A stretch of DNA of 64,000 nucleotides from Porphyra umbilicalis. Taxonomy: Eukaryota > Rhodophyta > Bangiophyceae > Bangiales > Bangiaceae. Below the pieces are notes generated by a model. That model searched no databases, was not told where the DNA came from, and was given only the letters and a program-made list of their open reading frames with translations. Positions 30,157 through 41,317 of the stretch are shown here, in pieces (position 1 is the first letter of the stretch; every line of letters begins with the position of its first letter). The stretch covers positions 62,001 through 126,000 of the forward strand of contig KV918951.1 of the NCBI GenBank assembly GCA_002049455.2, in the 5' to 3' direction. Position numbers and translations under genes: made by a program.

Positions 30157-33100
30157 ATGGCCCCCGGCGGGACTTTCGACTGTGACTGCTTCACGTGTAC
30201 GGGCGGAGGCCGCGCAGGCCCTGAACGCGTATCCAGGTCGACCCTCTACAACCACCGAAAACACGGGAAGCGTCGTCGCCTGGATCCGCACAGTGTCGGA
30301 AGCGCGCCAGACGACGACGGGGGAGGGTCTCCGACGAGCGCCGGGGTGGGTGCCGGTGACGGGGCGGGAGCGGGCGTTGTAAAGGGCGCGTGCGCCGGGG
30401 CTGGCGCGGGCGCTGGGGCGGGCGCGGAGGCCACGACGGGCGCGGGCGCAAGCCCAAGCGACATGGCAGGGGCGGTGACGGGCGCGGGCTTGCGCTGGTC
30501 GACCTCGGGACCCGCTGGAAACGACCGCAGATGCGATGCCGATGAAACCCCCGAGTCGAGCGAAGCCAGCGAGACGAGTGATCCGGATGACGTTCCGACC
30601 CCCGGTATTGAAACCGAAATCGTACCGGAAAGCGAAGTCGGGCATGCACCATAACCCATCTACCAGCCATCTGTAAGCACGAACGAATTGCGGCTTCCGA
30701 TCGGCCAGTTCAAGGATCATATCGCTGATCTGGCGCTCCATGCTTGCACAGCTCGGCACGACTTGATGCAAGCTTCGATTGCAGATCTACTCAAGCTCAG
30801 CTCGACCGCAGCCAAGTACCGAACACCCTTTTTCATGGAGCGCTTTATCGACGCAAGTGTCAATTTGGAAACGCACGCCGTCGATTGCTGCATCAACGGC
30901 TGGGTGGCCTTCACTCACTTACGCACGCAGCAGACAGTGTGCGACGCGTGCGGCGCAGCGAGGTACACAGCCAGCCGAAAACCAGCCAAAAAAGTCATCT
31001 ATTGGTCCCTAATTGCCTGGCTGGCACACCTCCGTGGCGACCCCGTCATCGGAAAAGCTATGCTGAAAAACATGGCGGCCGCCTGCACGGCTGCAGAAAA
31101 AGGGGCAGACGGCGTGCACGACAACCCTCATTCAGAGAACTTTCGTCCTTATCTCGACAGGAAGCTGCAGGACGGTGGTCCCTTCATTCCTGTCATCGTT
31201 GGAACCGATGGCTGTCAAATCTTTCGACAGATTGGGTTTGAAGGCTGGCCTGTTACAGCTACAGGGCCGCCCCGCAGTTCGTCGCACTCAAAGATTGTCC
31301 CGGAGGTCAATCGTCGAGTGGGTCCAGAGCAAGTATCCTCCACAAATGACTCCGCAATTGACCTCCGTTCCTTGATGTCATGTGTCATGTTGCACATTTT
31401 AGGACCTTGGTACGTAAGTTCACGATTGTAATATTCTGTTGTCGTCAAGGGGGCTTATTCGGAGATTTCTGCTACCGGCTAGCGGCCGCCAGCGACCTGT
31501 GGTCGGCGAGGGACGGCCGCTGTGTGGCCGACAGGTGTGGGGGATGGCGGAGGACGCAGCTCGTGGGGGGGGGGGGGGGGGAGGGCGGATCCGACAGTCT
31601 GCCCCGAATGGAGTCGTTTTTGAATCCTATCGCAGAGGAGCTAAATGAGCTGGCTAAGGATGTCCCTGGCCTCATCATCCCGAGCTCCAAGACGCCAGGT
31701 ACGCTGAGGGAGCAAGTCTTGAACCTCACGATAGACCAGCCCAAAGGCGGTAAGCTTTTCCAGTCAACTGGCGTCAGCAGCTTCGTTTACAACCGCCTCA
31801 GACTTTTTGAGCGGGTCTATGTGCCCGCAAGCAGCTATTTTCTTCCCCCCGACGGATCTTTCAAACGGTGCCGTCCTTTTCAAGGTACTTAATTGCACAG
31901 CATTCCGTCGTACGGCGGCAAGCATTGCCGCAAGTGCGGCTGAAATTGAGAATGCTCGAGCGGAGGGCAAGTCTGTCGCGTACCAAACACGGATGGAATA
32001 GAAAAGCGGTGTCAAGGGGTACTCGCTATTCTTCGCACCCAGTCCAGCTGCTCGTGACGCCTACCCGCACCTGAAAGACCTTTGGGAAATGGGCCTCATC
32101 GCGGCGCCCTATGACACCATGCACTTGGTGCTGCTGAACGTCGCTCCGCATTTGTGGAGGCTGTTCGCGGGGCTCAAGCTGGTCAACAAGAAAAAGATGA
32201 AGACTACATTATGCCAAAAGTCACAGTGACCCGCATTCGCAGGGAGCTCCGTGGGGCTCGGCGGACAGTGCCCATGGCTCAGGCACGGTCTCTGCGGAAC
32301 ATCTAAGTGCACCATCTGTGTTTCAAGGCCATCGACTGGATGCAATTTATTGCTGATCCCCCAATTCTGTCCTCATCGACCAGGAACAGTTCCTGGCGGT
32401 ACGGTTCTTGTGGAAATGGCCATCTATTGGATAAAAACATCCGTAAACAGCTGCTCAGCACGAATCTGAGACGTCCTATTGGCTCTCCCACCGCCACTTC
32501 CGTGCAGAACCGAGATCCTTCTTTTTCTTGAGCTTTTCTTCCGATCCCTTCCGTGTCAAGGGAACAGCCGGCCCGCTATTGTTGGGATATCGAGAATTTC
32601 TGGGAGATACGCAGAAAAGTGCAGAAAAACGAAGGCGTCGATTGTGCGATTGGGAGCCGTACGAGCACATTCTGTAAAGATCGGGCCGGACATGCACTGC
32701 TGTCGGACTGCTCGATCAATGAGAGATCTGCGTTCATTGCCGTTCCACTACCGTTCCGGGGCGATGAGGACAGAATTGGGGAATCAGCAATATTCCATGT
32801 AGCAGAGAGGTCCTGCTGGCTGGACGGATTCCAAGCGACTATTTTCACATTTTCATGACATTAAGTCGGGCGTGCCGGCTTCTGTTTCGCACAAGAGGCG
32901 AGCTTGAGACGGAGATTGAGGGGATTGACAAAGATCTCAAGTACTTTGTGTCCAAGTACTGCACCAAGATCTACCGTGGCACTACCGAGCGGCTGCCGCT
33001 CTGCCTGTCCACTATTGCCACTTTGTTGGACATCGTTCCCCTGCTATGGGCGTGCGGACCAGCCTGGGTTACATGGCAGTTTCCTATGGAAAGAAAGATT

Positions 33101-33853
33101 GGGATGCTTGGCAAGCTCATCCGAATGGCATCGAATCCTCATGCAAGTCTGACGGCGAATGTAACTCGCCATTGCAAGGCCGACCTCGATTCTTCTTTCG
33201 GCGAACTGTACGTCCCGAAGGAGTGGGCCGGTACGATAGTCAAGCAATCCGAGGAAACGGGGATTCCTGTCGGAAGCTTGGTGATACCTGAGGACGTCGG
33301 TCCCGACTACGCGTTGCTCCCACTAAAAAAACGAAGCCTTCATTTGAGCGGAGTGGAGTTGGAAGGCATGCGGGCGGCGCGAACGCTTCAGTCGGCGTCC
33401 GAAGTGCCTTTGGCTATCGAGGCAAAGAAGTACTACCGGGCTAAGCTGGCATCGAGAATTGTGGCGGGATCCACACGAGTCGGTTCGGATTCTGACGAGC
33501 ATCGGCGTCCCAACTTAGTGCGGAACAACTCTACGGAAGAATTCTTCCTCCCCGACAGAACGGTCGTGAAGCGCCTCGGTTCAATCTTTGGGGCTGTTTT
33601 TGACTACGCGGCCTTCTTCATCGATGGCCGACCTATGTCCTTAGCCTACGTTGATCGAGTCAAGTCCGCCAAAGACCGTTCGGGACGGTATGGGTACTCG
33701 GAAATGAGTCACAGAATCGAGACCCTTCTCGGGTTTGGGAGCTCTACGCACTACCTTCCTGTTGCTGCCTTATCCGAAGTCGTGGCGACTATCGAGAGAG
33801 AGGGGCTGAACTATGTTTTGCATGCTCGGGAGCCGTTTTCTGCGAGCGAGTAG
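30157..33853 (+). pseudogene. CACTA/Plavaka-type (TNP2-like) transposase, disrupted
   Basis: The N-terminus has the family's finger-like motif CDCFTCTGGG...VSRSTLYNHRKHG (30177-30270). After an in-frame TAA (30652) the frame continues: LPIGQFKDHIADLALHACTA, then DCCINGWVAFTHLRTQQTVCDACGAARY, RKPAKKVIYWSLIAWLAHL and IPVIVGTDGCQIFRQIGFEGWPV, the TNP2 catalytic region. Probable introns or decay follow (a G18 tract near 31565). Then come MESFLNPIAEELNELAKDVPGL (31609), YPHLKDLWEMGLIAAPYDTMHLVLLNVAPHLWRLFAGLKL (about 32060-32180) and LRGARRTVPMAQARSLRNI. A MITE interrupts the gene at 32350-32790. It resumes as IPSDYFHIFMTLSRACRLLFRTRGELE and ERLPLCLSTIATLLDIVPLLW, GPAWVTWQFPMERKIG, to 33853. The match is to Plavaka-like elements, common in fungi. 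I could not find CACTA-type ends. Confidence 0.8.
32350..32790. mobile_element. TA-flanked MITE with 29-bp inverted repeats, inside the Plavaka gene
   Basis: The left end TTGCTGATCCCCCAATTCTG continues to CTCATCG; the right end is its inverted copy with one mismatch in 29. Both ends are flanked by TA (32348-32349; 32791-32792), the target duplication of Tc1/mariner-type transposons. Length is 441 bp with no ORF. The coding sequence on both sides belongs to one transposase domain, so the insertion is later than the host element. Confidence 0.9.
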
Positions 33854-34916
33854 GGCCGGGGGCCTTTTCTTGGTGCTCTGCGAAGAATGGTGGCCAACAG
33901 CCTTGATTCAGACACCGAAGCACTTGGAAAAGCGGTGGAAAGACTGGGGTATTTTCTCAAGTCGTTGAATGTCTTGCTAAATCGATTCTTGGAATGGCTT
34001 TATTTGAACAAGTTCTTTCCGCCTTCCAGACACGCTCGTCGGACAGAGCACGTCCCTGAGATCTCGTTCGGACCCGCGTCCGAGGCGCTTTCTCCGCCGC
34101 AGAATCTGGGAAACGCGGTTCTGGACGTGGCGTGCACGTGTCCACGTGCCACGGGCCCGGAGAGCGCGGCCCCTTGCCACATGCGCGTAGAGCGTCCTGA
34201 GGCAGGGCAGGCTGCACAGCGTGAGCCAACGAGGGGGTGCCTCAGCAAGCGGTCCGACGACGTTTTGATATAGACGCCCAGGCAGCCGCACGCGCGCCGT
34301 CGCTGCTCCGCAGCCCAGAGCACCGGCCGACCGTCGTTGGCACGCCCATGGACGGATAGGGTAGCGCTCTCCCACTTCGCCCTGCTTGCTCCGTGCGCGC
34401 GGTTCTTCTCTCCCCCAACCCCTCCCTCCTCCCCACCACCATCTTCTCTGCCGCCTGCCCATTTTTTTCTCGGCTGCTTCATCACCCCCGGGACGTTCTC
34501 GTTGCACTGCGGTCGGACGATGATCAACCGTCGGAAGCGTACGCGCGCCGAGGCGCGGGCTGATGGTATCTTATTCATTGCTACGCTTTTAATCCTCGTC
34601 ATGAGGTTCCCAACAATCGCCGCCCTCCCAACATGACCCTGCCACGTTTCATCATCTTTGCTTGTGCAAGGTCCCATCGTGGTCGTGCCATCTTGTTCAC
34701 CAGTTGGACTTCGACGACTGTTCCTTTTCATGATATCTGACTGTCGTGGGTTACTGTATTACTTTAGCTCCTGTTCCTCTGTTTTCCTGGCAACCGTTTG
34801 GCTTGTCGATTGTCTTTTATTACAGATGACCTAGCTGCGGCGGCGTCGGCAGCCGCAACTCTGTCGGCCACGTTTGGGGTCGTCGGCGGTGCCGCTCCGC
34901 CGCCCACCGCCCGCCT
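33854..34916. other. 3' flank of the Plavaka gene
   Basis: The transposase frame remains open after the 33853 stop to 34273 (MVANSLDSDTEALGKAVERLGYFLKSLNVLLNRFLEWLYLNKF and onward). It may be a C-terminal extension cut off by a stop. From 34274 to 34916 I see no gene. Confidence 0.35.
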
Positions 34917-35891
34917 ATGCGGCTACTCACAAGATTTGACCGTGACCGCGGCGTGGTGTTACCTCCGGCGCCTTCTCCGTCCTTCGCACCCCCCCCTCCG
35001 CCCCGTCGGTCTACTCGTGGGACCCCACCGCCGCCGTCAGCTACCCCACGGAGTCCATCTCGCGACCGCTCAATGGCTGCTCCCTCGGTGCCGCCCAGCC
35101 AGTCAGCGTCTCTACCACCGCGGCAACCGCCTAGGGTGGGCGCCACGCAAGCTACCCCAACATCGCCTACTACGCGTAATGTCGGCAGCGCCGCCGGTGG
35201 CTCGGCCAGTCAGCTGTCGCCGTCGTCGGTTTCGCTTCCAATGTCTACTACGCGTAATGTCGGTAGCTGCGCCGGCGGATCGGCCAATCGGCTGTCGCCG
35301 TCGCCGGTTTTATTTCTGACGCCTTCCAACTCCCCAAGGAGGCGTCGGCGGATTCGCTCTAACGGGCGGATGAGTTTCAAGCTGGATCCCGACCCACATG
35401 CAGGTCGGCGGACAGTGGCGATCTTAGTGGCGCGATCGATCAACCGAATGAAGGTCGTCGGTGCGTCGCCGCTCGGCACAGCGCCAACGGACGCCAACCG
35501 CTTGCGGACCCTGGCGCGCCGGGCCGCCGACGACTTCGCCCACGGCGAGGGCGAGCACCACACGTTTTGCTCCCAGACTCGAGCGGCTATGGAGAAGACG
35601 ATTTCCTACTGAAAGGACAACGAAATCCGCCTCGCCGTCTGAGAGCGGTCCTGGGGGGCGTGCGCCCTCCTTTCGAGGGCTACAACCAACGCGATGGACT
35701 ATGCCAGCAAGGTGGCTGGGAGAGTCAGCCCTGTCGAGTCACCACCAGCGGCGTCTACGTCCGTGACGGTGCCGCTGTCGGGCACTCGAGGACCGAAACC
35801 GCCCGCTTCTCCGGACGGGTCGAGGGGCATCGCAGGCGATGCCGCGGCGCAACCGCGGACCGCCGCGGACGTTTTTGCATCCATTTCTTAG
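34917..35891 (+). pseudogene. Unrecognised Ser/Pro/Arg-rich ORF with two in-frame stops
   Basis: One frame runs from 34917 to 35891, with stops at 35610 and 35640. It has a Pro/Ser-rich N-terminus, a 26-residue duplication beginning TTRNVGS, a basic SPRRRRRIRSNGRMSFKLDPD segment, and a helical RRTVAILVARSINRMKVVG...DANRLRTLARRAADDFAHGEGEHH. After the stops it continues MDYASKVAGRVSPVESPPAAS to FASIS. It could be a second gene of the Plavaka element (a TnpA-like DNA-binding protein), but I recognise no domain. Confidence 0.35.
35167..35322 (+). repeat. 78-bp tandem duplication
   Basis: CTACTACGCGTAATGTCGG at 35167 recurs at 35245 with the following sequence similar across the whole unit. It keeps frame (26 codons). 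Confidence 0.8.
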
Positions 35892-35911
35892 TCACAGTTT
35901 CTGTCATGTAA

Positions 35912-36435
35912 TCCATACACGAACCATTCATACATCAAAATCTTTACGACAGAATTTCCATCTCCTAATGGTTCAGAGTTAAGTAACTGTCGTCGAGGCT
36001 ATATAGCTACGTGCAAAAAAAAACAAAGCAGACGATTACATTTTTTTGTTGCCTTCAGGCTATCAGGAACGACTCCATATTATCAAAATGCTCATTATCG
36101 CCACCGCAATGCTTTCTTTTTCATTGTATGAGATTCCTGTGCGCATTCTTGTTTATTTCATCACTGCTTGAAAGTGTCGTGAAGACCACTAGTTGCCAAG
36201 CAGGAAGCCACGTGGCTGCCTGTGAGCGAATCGAAGTCCAGAGTATCCCGGGTTTCCATGGCTCTGCTGGAGGTCTGTGGAGCACCTGGATTGCATGCGT
36301 ATCCCGGAAAAGCCGTTGTTTTTAGTGTGCCTGGTGACCGTGTGGGAGCGGTTTCTGTTCCTCCAACGCGGGATGTTGGGACACTTGACCCGGGATCTTG
36401 AGACGCAAAACCTGGGATTCTGAGACGGGTTTTTC
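35912..36435. other. Spacer, no gene seen
   Basis: AT-richer sequence, then short inverted or degenerate units around CCCGGGATCTTGAGACGCAAAACCTGGGATTC (36388-36420) that resemble the sequence at about 29445-29475 on the other strand. Confidence 0.35.
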
Positions 36436-36905
36436 TTGTCTGGTGGGATGTGGTGGGGTGGCGGGTGTGTGGTGGCGCGGGGTGCGGTGGGCCTGGGGTG
36501 GGGTGGCGCGGGGTGGGGTGGCGCGGGGTGGGGTGGCGCGGGGTGGGGTGGCGCGGGGTGGGGTGGCGCGGGGTGGGGTTGCACGGGTGCGGTTGCGCGG
36601 GTGGGGTGGCGCGGAGTAGGATGTCGCGGGTGGGTTGGCGCGGGGTTCGATGGCGAGAGTGGGGAGGCGCGGGGCGGGGTTAGGTGGCGCCGGAGCGGCT
36701 GAGACGCGCGCGTGGCGTCGGTGGGGTTGATTTTCGTGAGGTGCGGCGAGTGAGCTGGGGTGTGGTGGGGTGGCGCGGGTGTGGTGGCGCGGGTTGGGAT
36801 GGCGTGGCGCGGGTGGCGTTGGGCGCGGGTGGCGTAGGGTGACGCGGGTGGCACGAGTGGGGTGTGGTGTGGTTGGGTAGGGCTCGTGGGGTGGGGTGAA
36901 GTAGG
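36436..36905. repeat. G-rich minisatellite with a clean 15-bp core array
   Basis: At 36494-36580 the unit GGCGCGGGGTGGGGT repeats about six times with a 15-bp period. Around it are diverged units with the same GGTGGCGCGG and GTGGGGT words. All Gs lie on one strand. Confidence 0.85.
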
Positions 36906-39675
36906 GTAAGGTGAGAGCGGTAGATGAAATGGAACGCGAAGCGTGGAGGATGGCGCGCTTGCGGTACTGTCGAACCGAATTGAAGAATAACAGGCGAGGA
37001 GTCGATCACGTCGTGTGATACGGACATGTATGACATCTTCTGGACAGGGCCCCGACACCGTATTCTGTGGAACCCTACAGGCGCATACAAGCTGACGGGC
37101 ACTCTTGTCGTACAGAGCTTTGCGATAATGGAGCTTCGTGCATGAAGAACACCCTTTCCTCCGCGTTTCTGACGGCTTAGCGACCGAGTTGCTCGTCGTC
37201 GACGGGTATCTGGAGGTGCGAAGATGTACACGTCACGTAAGAACGGGTACACATATGACATCTTCTGCCTAGGGCTTCGTGCAGTGCTTCTTGAGCGCTC
37301 GACAGACGCTGGCCGGCCGACGGGCACCAGATTAGCCATGCTGTCTTTGTGCCTGACGGATGATCTTTAGCCAGCTCCATTGATATAGTTTTTCATGATT
37401 CGCATGCTGCTTTTCGGTAGCGACAGCTCATACCAGTTGGTGCGAAGAACAGCTCTGTTTCCAATTGTAAGATAGCTGTTTGACACTTATTGAAAGGGCC
37501 CTTTCACTCTGGTTGCTTGGATGCGACCATGCGTGGAAGAAGAGGTGCTAGCCTGCCCACGGGCACGACGCGCTAGCCGGCCCACGGGCACTAGTTTCAA
37601 ATAACACTGCATGCTCAGAGCTTTTGGATGGCTCGGTGGTAGGTAAGGGCGATCGCAGTAGTTAATTAATTTTGGGCTCAGAGCTGCTGTGAATTGCTGC
37701 GATGTGTTGTGTGCGCTCAGTGTGCTCTTTCTGGGCGCATTTTGGGAGCTCCGTGGGCGCGTAGAGTACCCTCAAGCGCCAAACGCCTACGTGATCCTGG
37801 ACGTGCTGCTGGACGCTCTAAATATTCATTGTCGTACTTTTTTGACCACAGTGTCGATCGTGTGACGGACGACTCTGTCTGCAGTCTCTGTGGGCGTAGA
37901 GGCCTTGTCTACAGCTGTCTCAGCAACACGGCGGGAAGGCTCGTCGAGAGGTGACCATCACAGCAGCGTTGGCCCTCGTCTTAGCGCCAAAGCAGCAGCA
38001 TCCTTGTCATCCACCTCCCACGACGGCAAGAGATTTTTGACAAGGATTTCTAATTGGCCACAGCTTCGTACGTGTGTCGGTCGGCGTGATTGCGTAATGC
38101 GCACATTCATTTCATGTCTTCATGGCCCGGCGGTCTCGTCATGTACTTCACAACCTGCGACCTATTCAGATGTTCTCTTGTTTGTCCTTCGGAGCGCCGC
38201 TGTGGGCGGCACGCAGACATGTTGGGACTTGTGGTTGACCGGCGACTGTACTTCTTTCACAGGCATGGATTACTTCGCAGATGGTCGCTCGTTACTTAAC
38301 AGCACACTCAAGGTTGTAAGAACAACAGGGGTCTATCAGTTCATTTATGGGTGCTACAAAGGGCGCTTGAGGGGCGCACTGGGCGTTCAAAAGGCGCTGG
38401 GCGGCGCAATAGGCACCAGCGCTCCTAAACTTGGGGCTCACTTAACAAGCCTATTGCTTTGAGCGTTTCTCAAATCTAATCATTCTTTGACTGCGCGCAT
38501 CACAAGAAGTACTCGCTGCGTACACTAATGCGTGAAAAGGAAATACGAGCGGGGCACCGGACCGGAGCCACCGTTTACGCGAGATGTCCGCGCGCCTTTA
38601 AGTGCGCTGCGGTGCAGTGCGCGATGCGGCCTGCCTGGCTGTCCGATGCATCGTCCATCCGGTGAGGCCGCATCGCGGCCTCCCGTCCAGAAACGTTTCC
38701 GGTGTATACCGCGTTATCTGCCTCGGAATCCCGGGTAGCCCGGACTTCCTTTGAAAATGTGCCCCCTGGGAGAAAATTGTTCGGAATTCCGGGTCACGAG
38801 AAATCAGGTCACTCGAATCAGCTTGGGATTTCGGCCACCCCCCTGCCCCCCAGCGGTGCTTCGGCTGACGCGCTTCTCCCTCTGAATGCAGGTGGTGGCT
38901 TTGATCGGGGCGGGATCGTCTGCCGTGACAGCGCGAAGAAAGCATTGCTACCAGCTGTACCCGTTCACAACTGGCTTGATGACATGATCCCCCAAGCGTA
39001 GTTCAGGCTGCTCCTCTGGGTCTGAGATTTACACAGGCCAGATAAAAGCCAGGCTGCCACGTTCTAAAGAGCCTCTGGTCGAGAGCGATTTGGACGCGTC
39101 CCAAATTTTCAGGACGCGTTCCAATTTTCTAGGCGTTCACAGCCTCTGTGATACGTAGTTCATAACCCAGGATGATCCGCGGACGGCATGTCGTGATCCA
39201 CGGTGGATCCCATCTTGCTCGCGCTTTTCTGCGCCTGTCGCTTGCAAGGCGCCTTCACAGGTGGCTTCGCAGTCGCTGTGTAGTTGCTGTCTTACTGTGG
39301 TAGGGCTCAACATGGTGGATGACGATGACGACCGGACGCATGTGTATTCGATGTGTGCCCGTTGAAGATACCAATTGAGGGGGGAGCGGGGAGGCAAGGA
39401 GCCGGGATGAGACACACACTGGCACGCTGCAGATATGACGGGATAAAAAGGCTCACCTCCTCTTCCCTACCCACCCTCTATTCGCGGCCCAGCTCCACTG
39501 GTCATCCCGTAACGTTCCCTTGTATGGTTCTCCTTCTCGTGACGAACATAGGCCAACGATACCAGACATCGCGCAGGCGTTTCGCGGCAGGATATGGGCG
39601 TACTAATGCATTGACTGTCATCGCCTTATCCTGGAGCCGACTGCTGGACAGGAGTGGGCAAAGTGGGGATTAATC
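36906..39675. other. Gene-poor region, 2.8 kb
   Basis: Mixed composition and no recognisable protein. Minor structure: ATGACATCTTCTG occurs at 37029 and 37256 in direct orientation with related flanks, and GCCCACGGGCAC occurs twice at 37555-37593. No inverted-repeat ends found. Confidence 0.35.
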
Positions 39676-40109
39676 TTTGACAACAACCCGGCGTTCTTCT
39701 CAGCGAGACCTATCAGATGCGCCAAAGAACAGTCGGAACGCAACTATATAGCCGGAGTTACATCCGATTGCCATCCGATGAATGGAAGCGTTCAGCTACA
39801 AGCGCACATTGGATCGGTACGGATGCTTCAGGTCACGCACCCAGAAGCTCCCCTCATGTCTTGAAGGGTAGCGCGGGGCCCCTGAGCCCGTTTTTGTATT
39901 GAAAGAACGAATCTGAGCACCTTTGGCACTCTGGTGGCCACGTGCATTTGTGTGCCGCTCTTGCACAAAAACGCTGACCGGCTGCTCTTGGGATAAGTCG
40001 GCAAACCTTTGACAACCTCCCTGCGTTCTTCTCAACGAGACCTATCAGATGCGCCAAAGAAAAGCCGAAATGCGTTTATAGAGCCGGAGTTATGTCGCAT
40101 CGCCAGTCG
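39676..40109. repeat. About 100-bp direct repeat, 332 bp apart
   Basis: TTTGACAACAACCCGGCGTTCTTCTC (39676-39777) and TTTGACAACCTCCCTGCGTTCTTCTC (40008-40109) share GAGACCTATCAGATGCGCCAAAGAA and GCCGGAGTTA. The intervening 230 bp is unrelated and non-coding. It could be a segmental duplication or short terminal direct repeats. Confidence 0.75.
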
Positions 40110-41317
40110 ACAGAAGCGCAGCGTCGCAGCTGTTGCTCCGCCCATTTCCCTTTTGCGTGCGCAAGATGCCGTTAGGGAACACTTGCGTGTTCCGTGAGTG
40201 ACTCAATTCCAGCCCGTTCTTGCATCACACAATGAAGACCACCACGTCTGCACTGGCGCCTGATCGCCAACATGAGCAGTGGAGGCTGGACACGGTGAAT
40301 GTCGGCATGAAGCAAGTGTGCCTGTTTTGAAGGATAACCGTGATTGCTGACAACGGCGAGGGCGACCAATGGTCTGTCGCATTTGAAGCAGTGACCAACC
40401 GTGAACAGAAGAGCAGGTACCCTGGCTCTTAACTGGGCGTGCCCCCAACACGGTGTCGCGCCGGCCCACGCACGAGAACGCTCCAAAGAAGAGGTCGAAA
40501 GCTCCAGCAAAATTACAGAAGCGTACTTCACTTGATAGTTAGGGAGTTGAATACCATACTCCAAGGATCTGTCTTTTCTGACGCAAGGCTGTCCACGGCG
40601 ACGGGTCTCGCGACCATCGTTGCCACATCCACCATCCCAGCTGCCACTCCCGCGCTCGTGGCTTCTCGATGGCTGCCGCCGGTGGTGGTGGTTTCGTGAA
40701 GATCCTGAGCTCTACCCTTGCCTTGCAGGACCTGGCTGTGTGATAATACACCCTGTCTGCGCGTGACTGCTTTGGCCTTCTGTACACGTGCACATCTCTC
40801 TCTCCACTCCTGTCTTAAAGCTTCTCGACGTAAAATACCCTACGGCAAACACCGTGACGGATGATGCTGCCCGGGACGTCGCCTGCGCAAGCCTGGGATG
40901 GTCCAGTCCATTGCTCGCCCCTCGGCTGGGGCACGGTCTACCGGGGGCGGCTTGTGCTACCGCTGGGACGGCCAGAGCTATCGTGGCGTCCCCGCGGGTG
41001 GCGCGTGCACCCGCTCGGCCTGTGAGTGGCGCCCGAAAGGAGCCCACGTTGATGCGCCTGGCCACTAAGCTGCAGATTATTGCATGGAACAACGGCGGCA
41101 AGTTGTTGCGGTGGATCACGCAGCAGATGAGGGGGGTGGTACTGCGAGACCGCCGTCAAGAGTGCGTCCAGGCGGCGGGCGGTCGTATTGGCGCAGCTGG
41201 CCCAGGGAGCGTCGGTGCACGCACTTACATCCAGAAGACCCTCTATCTCGAAATGGACGCCTGCTTAATTTCCTGGGACCGCGCGGTACGGTCTCGCAGC
41301 ACGCCTAATCGAGGCGG
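40110..41317. other. Unassigned sequence upstream of transposon copy 2
   Basis: A + strand open stretch at 40788-41363 includes EPTLMRLATKLQIIAWNNGGKLLRWITQQMRGVVLRDRRQECVQAAGGR, which reads like protein but matches no family I know. It may be the 5' part of the copy 2 element, absent from copy 1. Confidence 0.3.

Noticed and set aside
39676-40109. Direct repeats as LTRs of a small retrotransposon
   Set aside because: Only about 100 bp each with 230 bp between, no TG...CA ends, no primer-binding site or coding sequence; no reverse transcriptase anywhere in the window.
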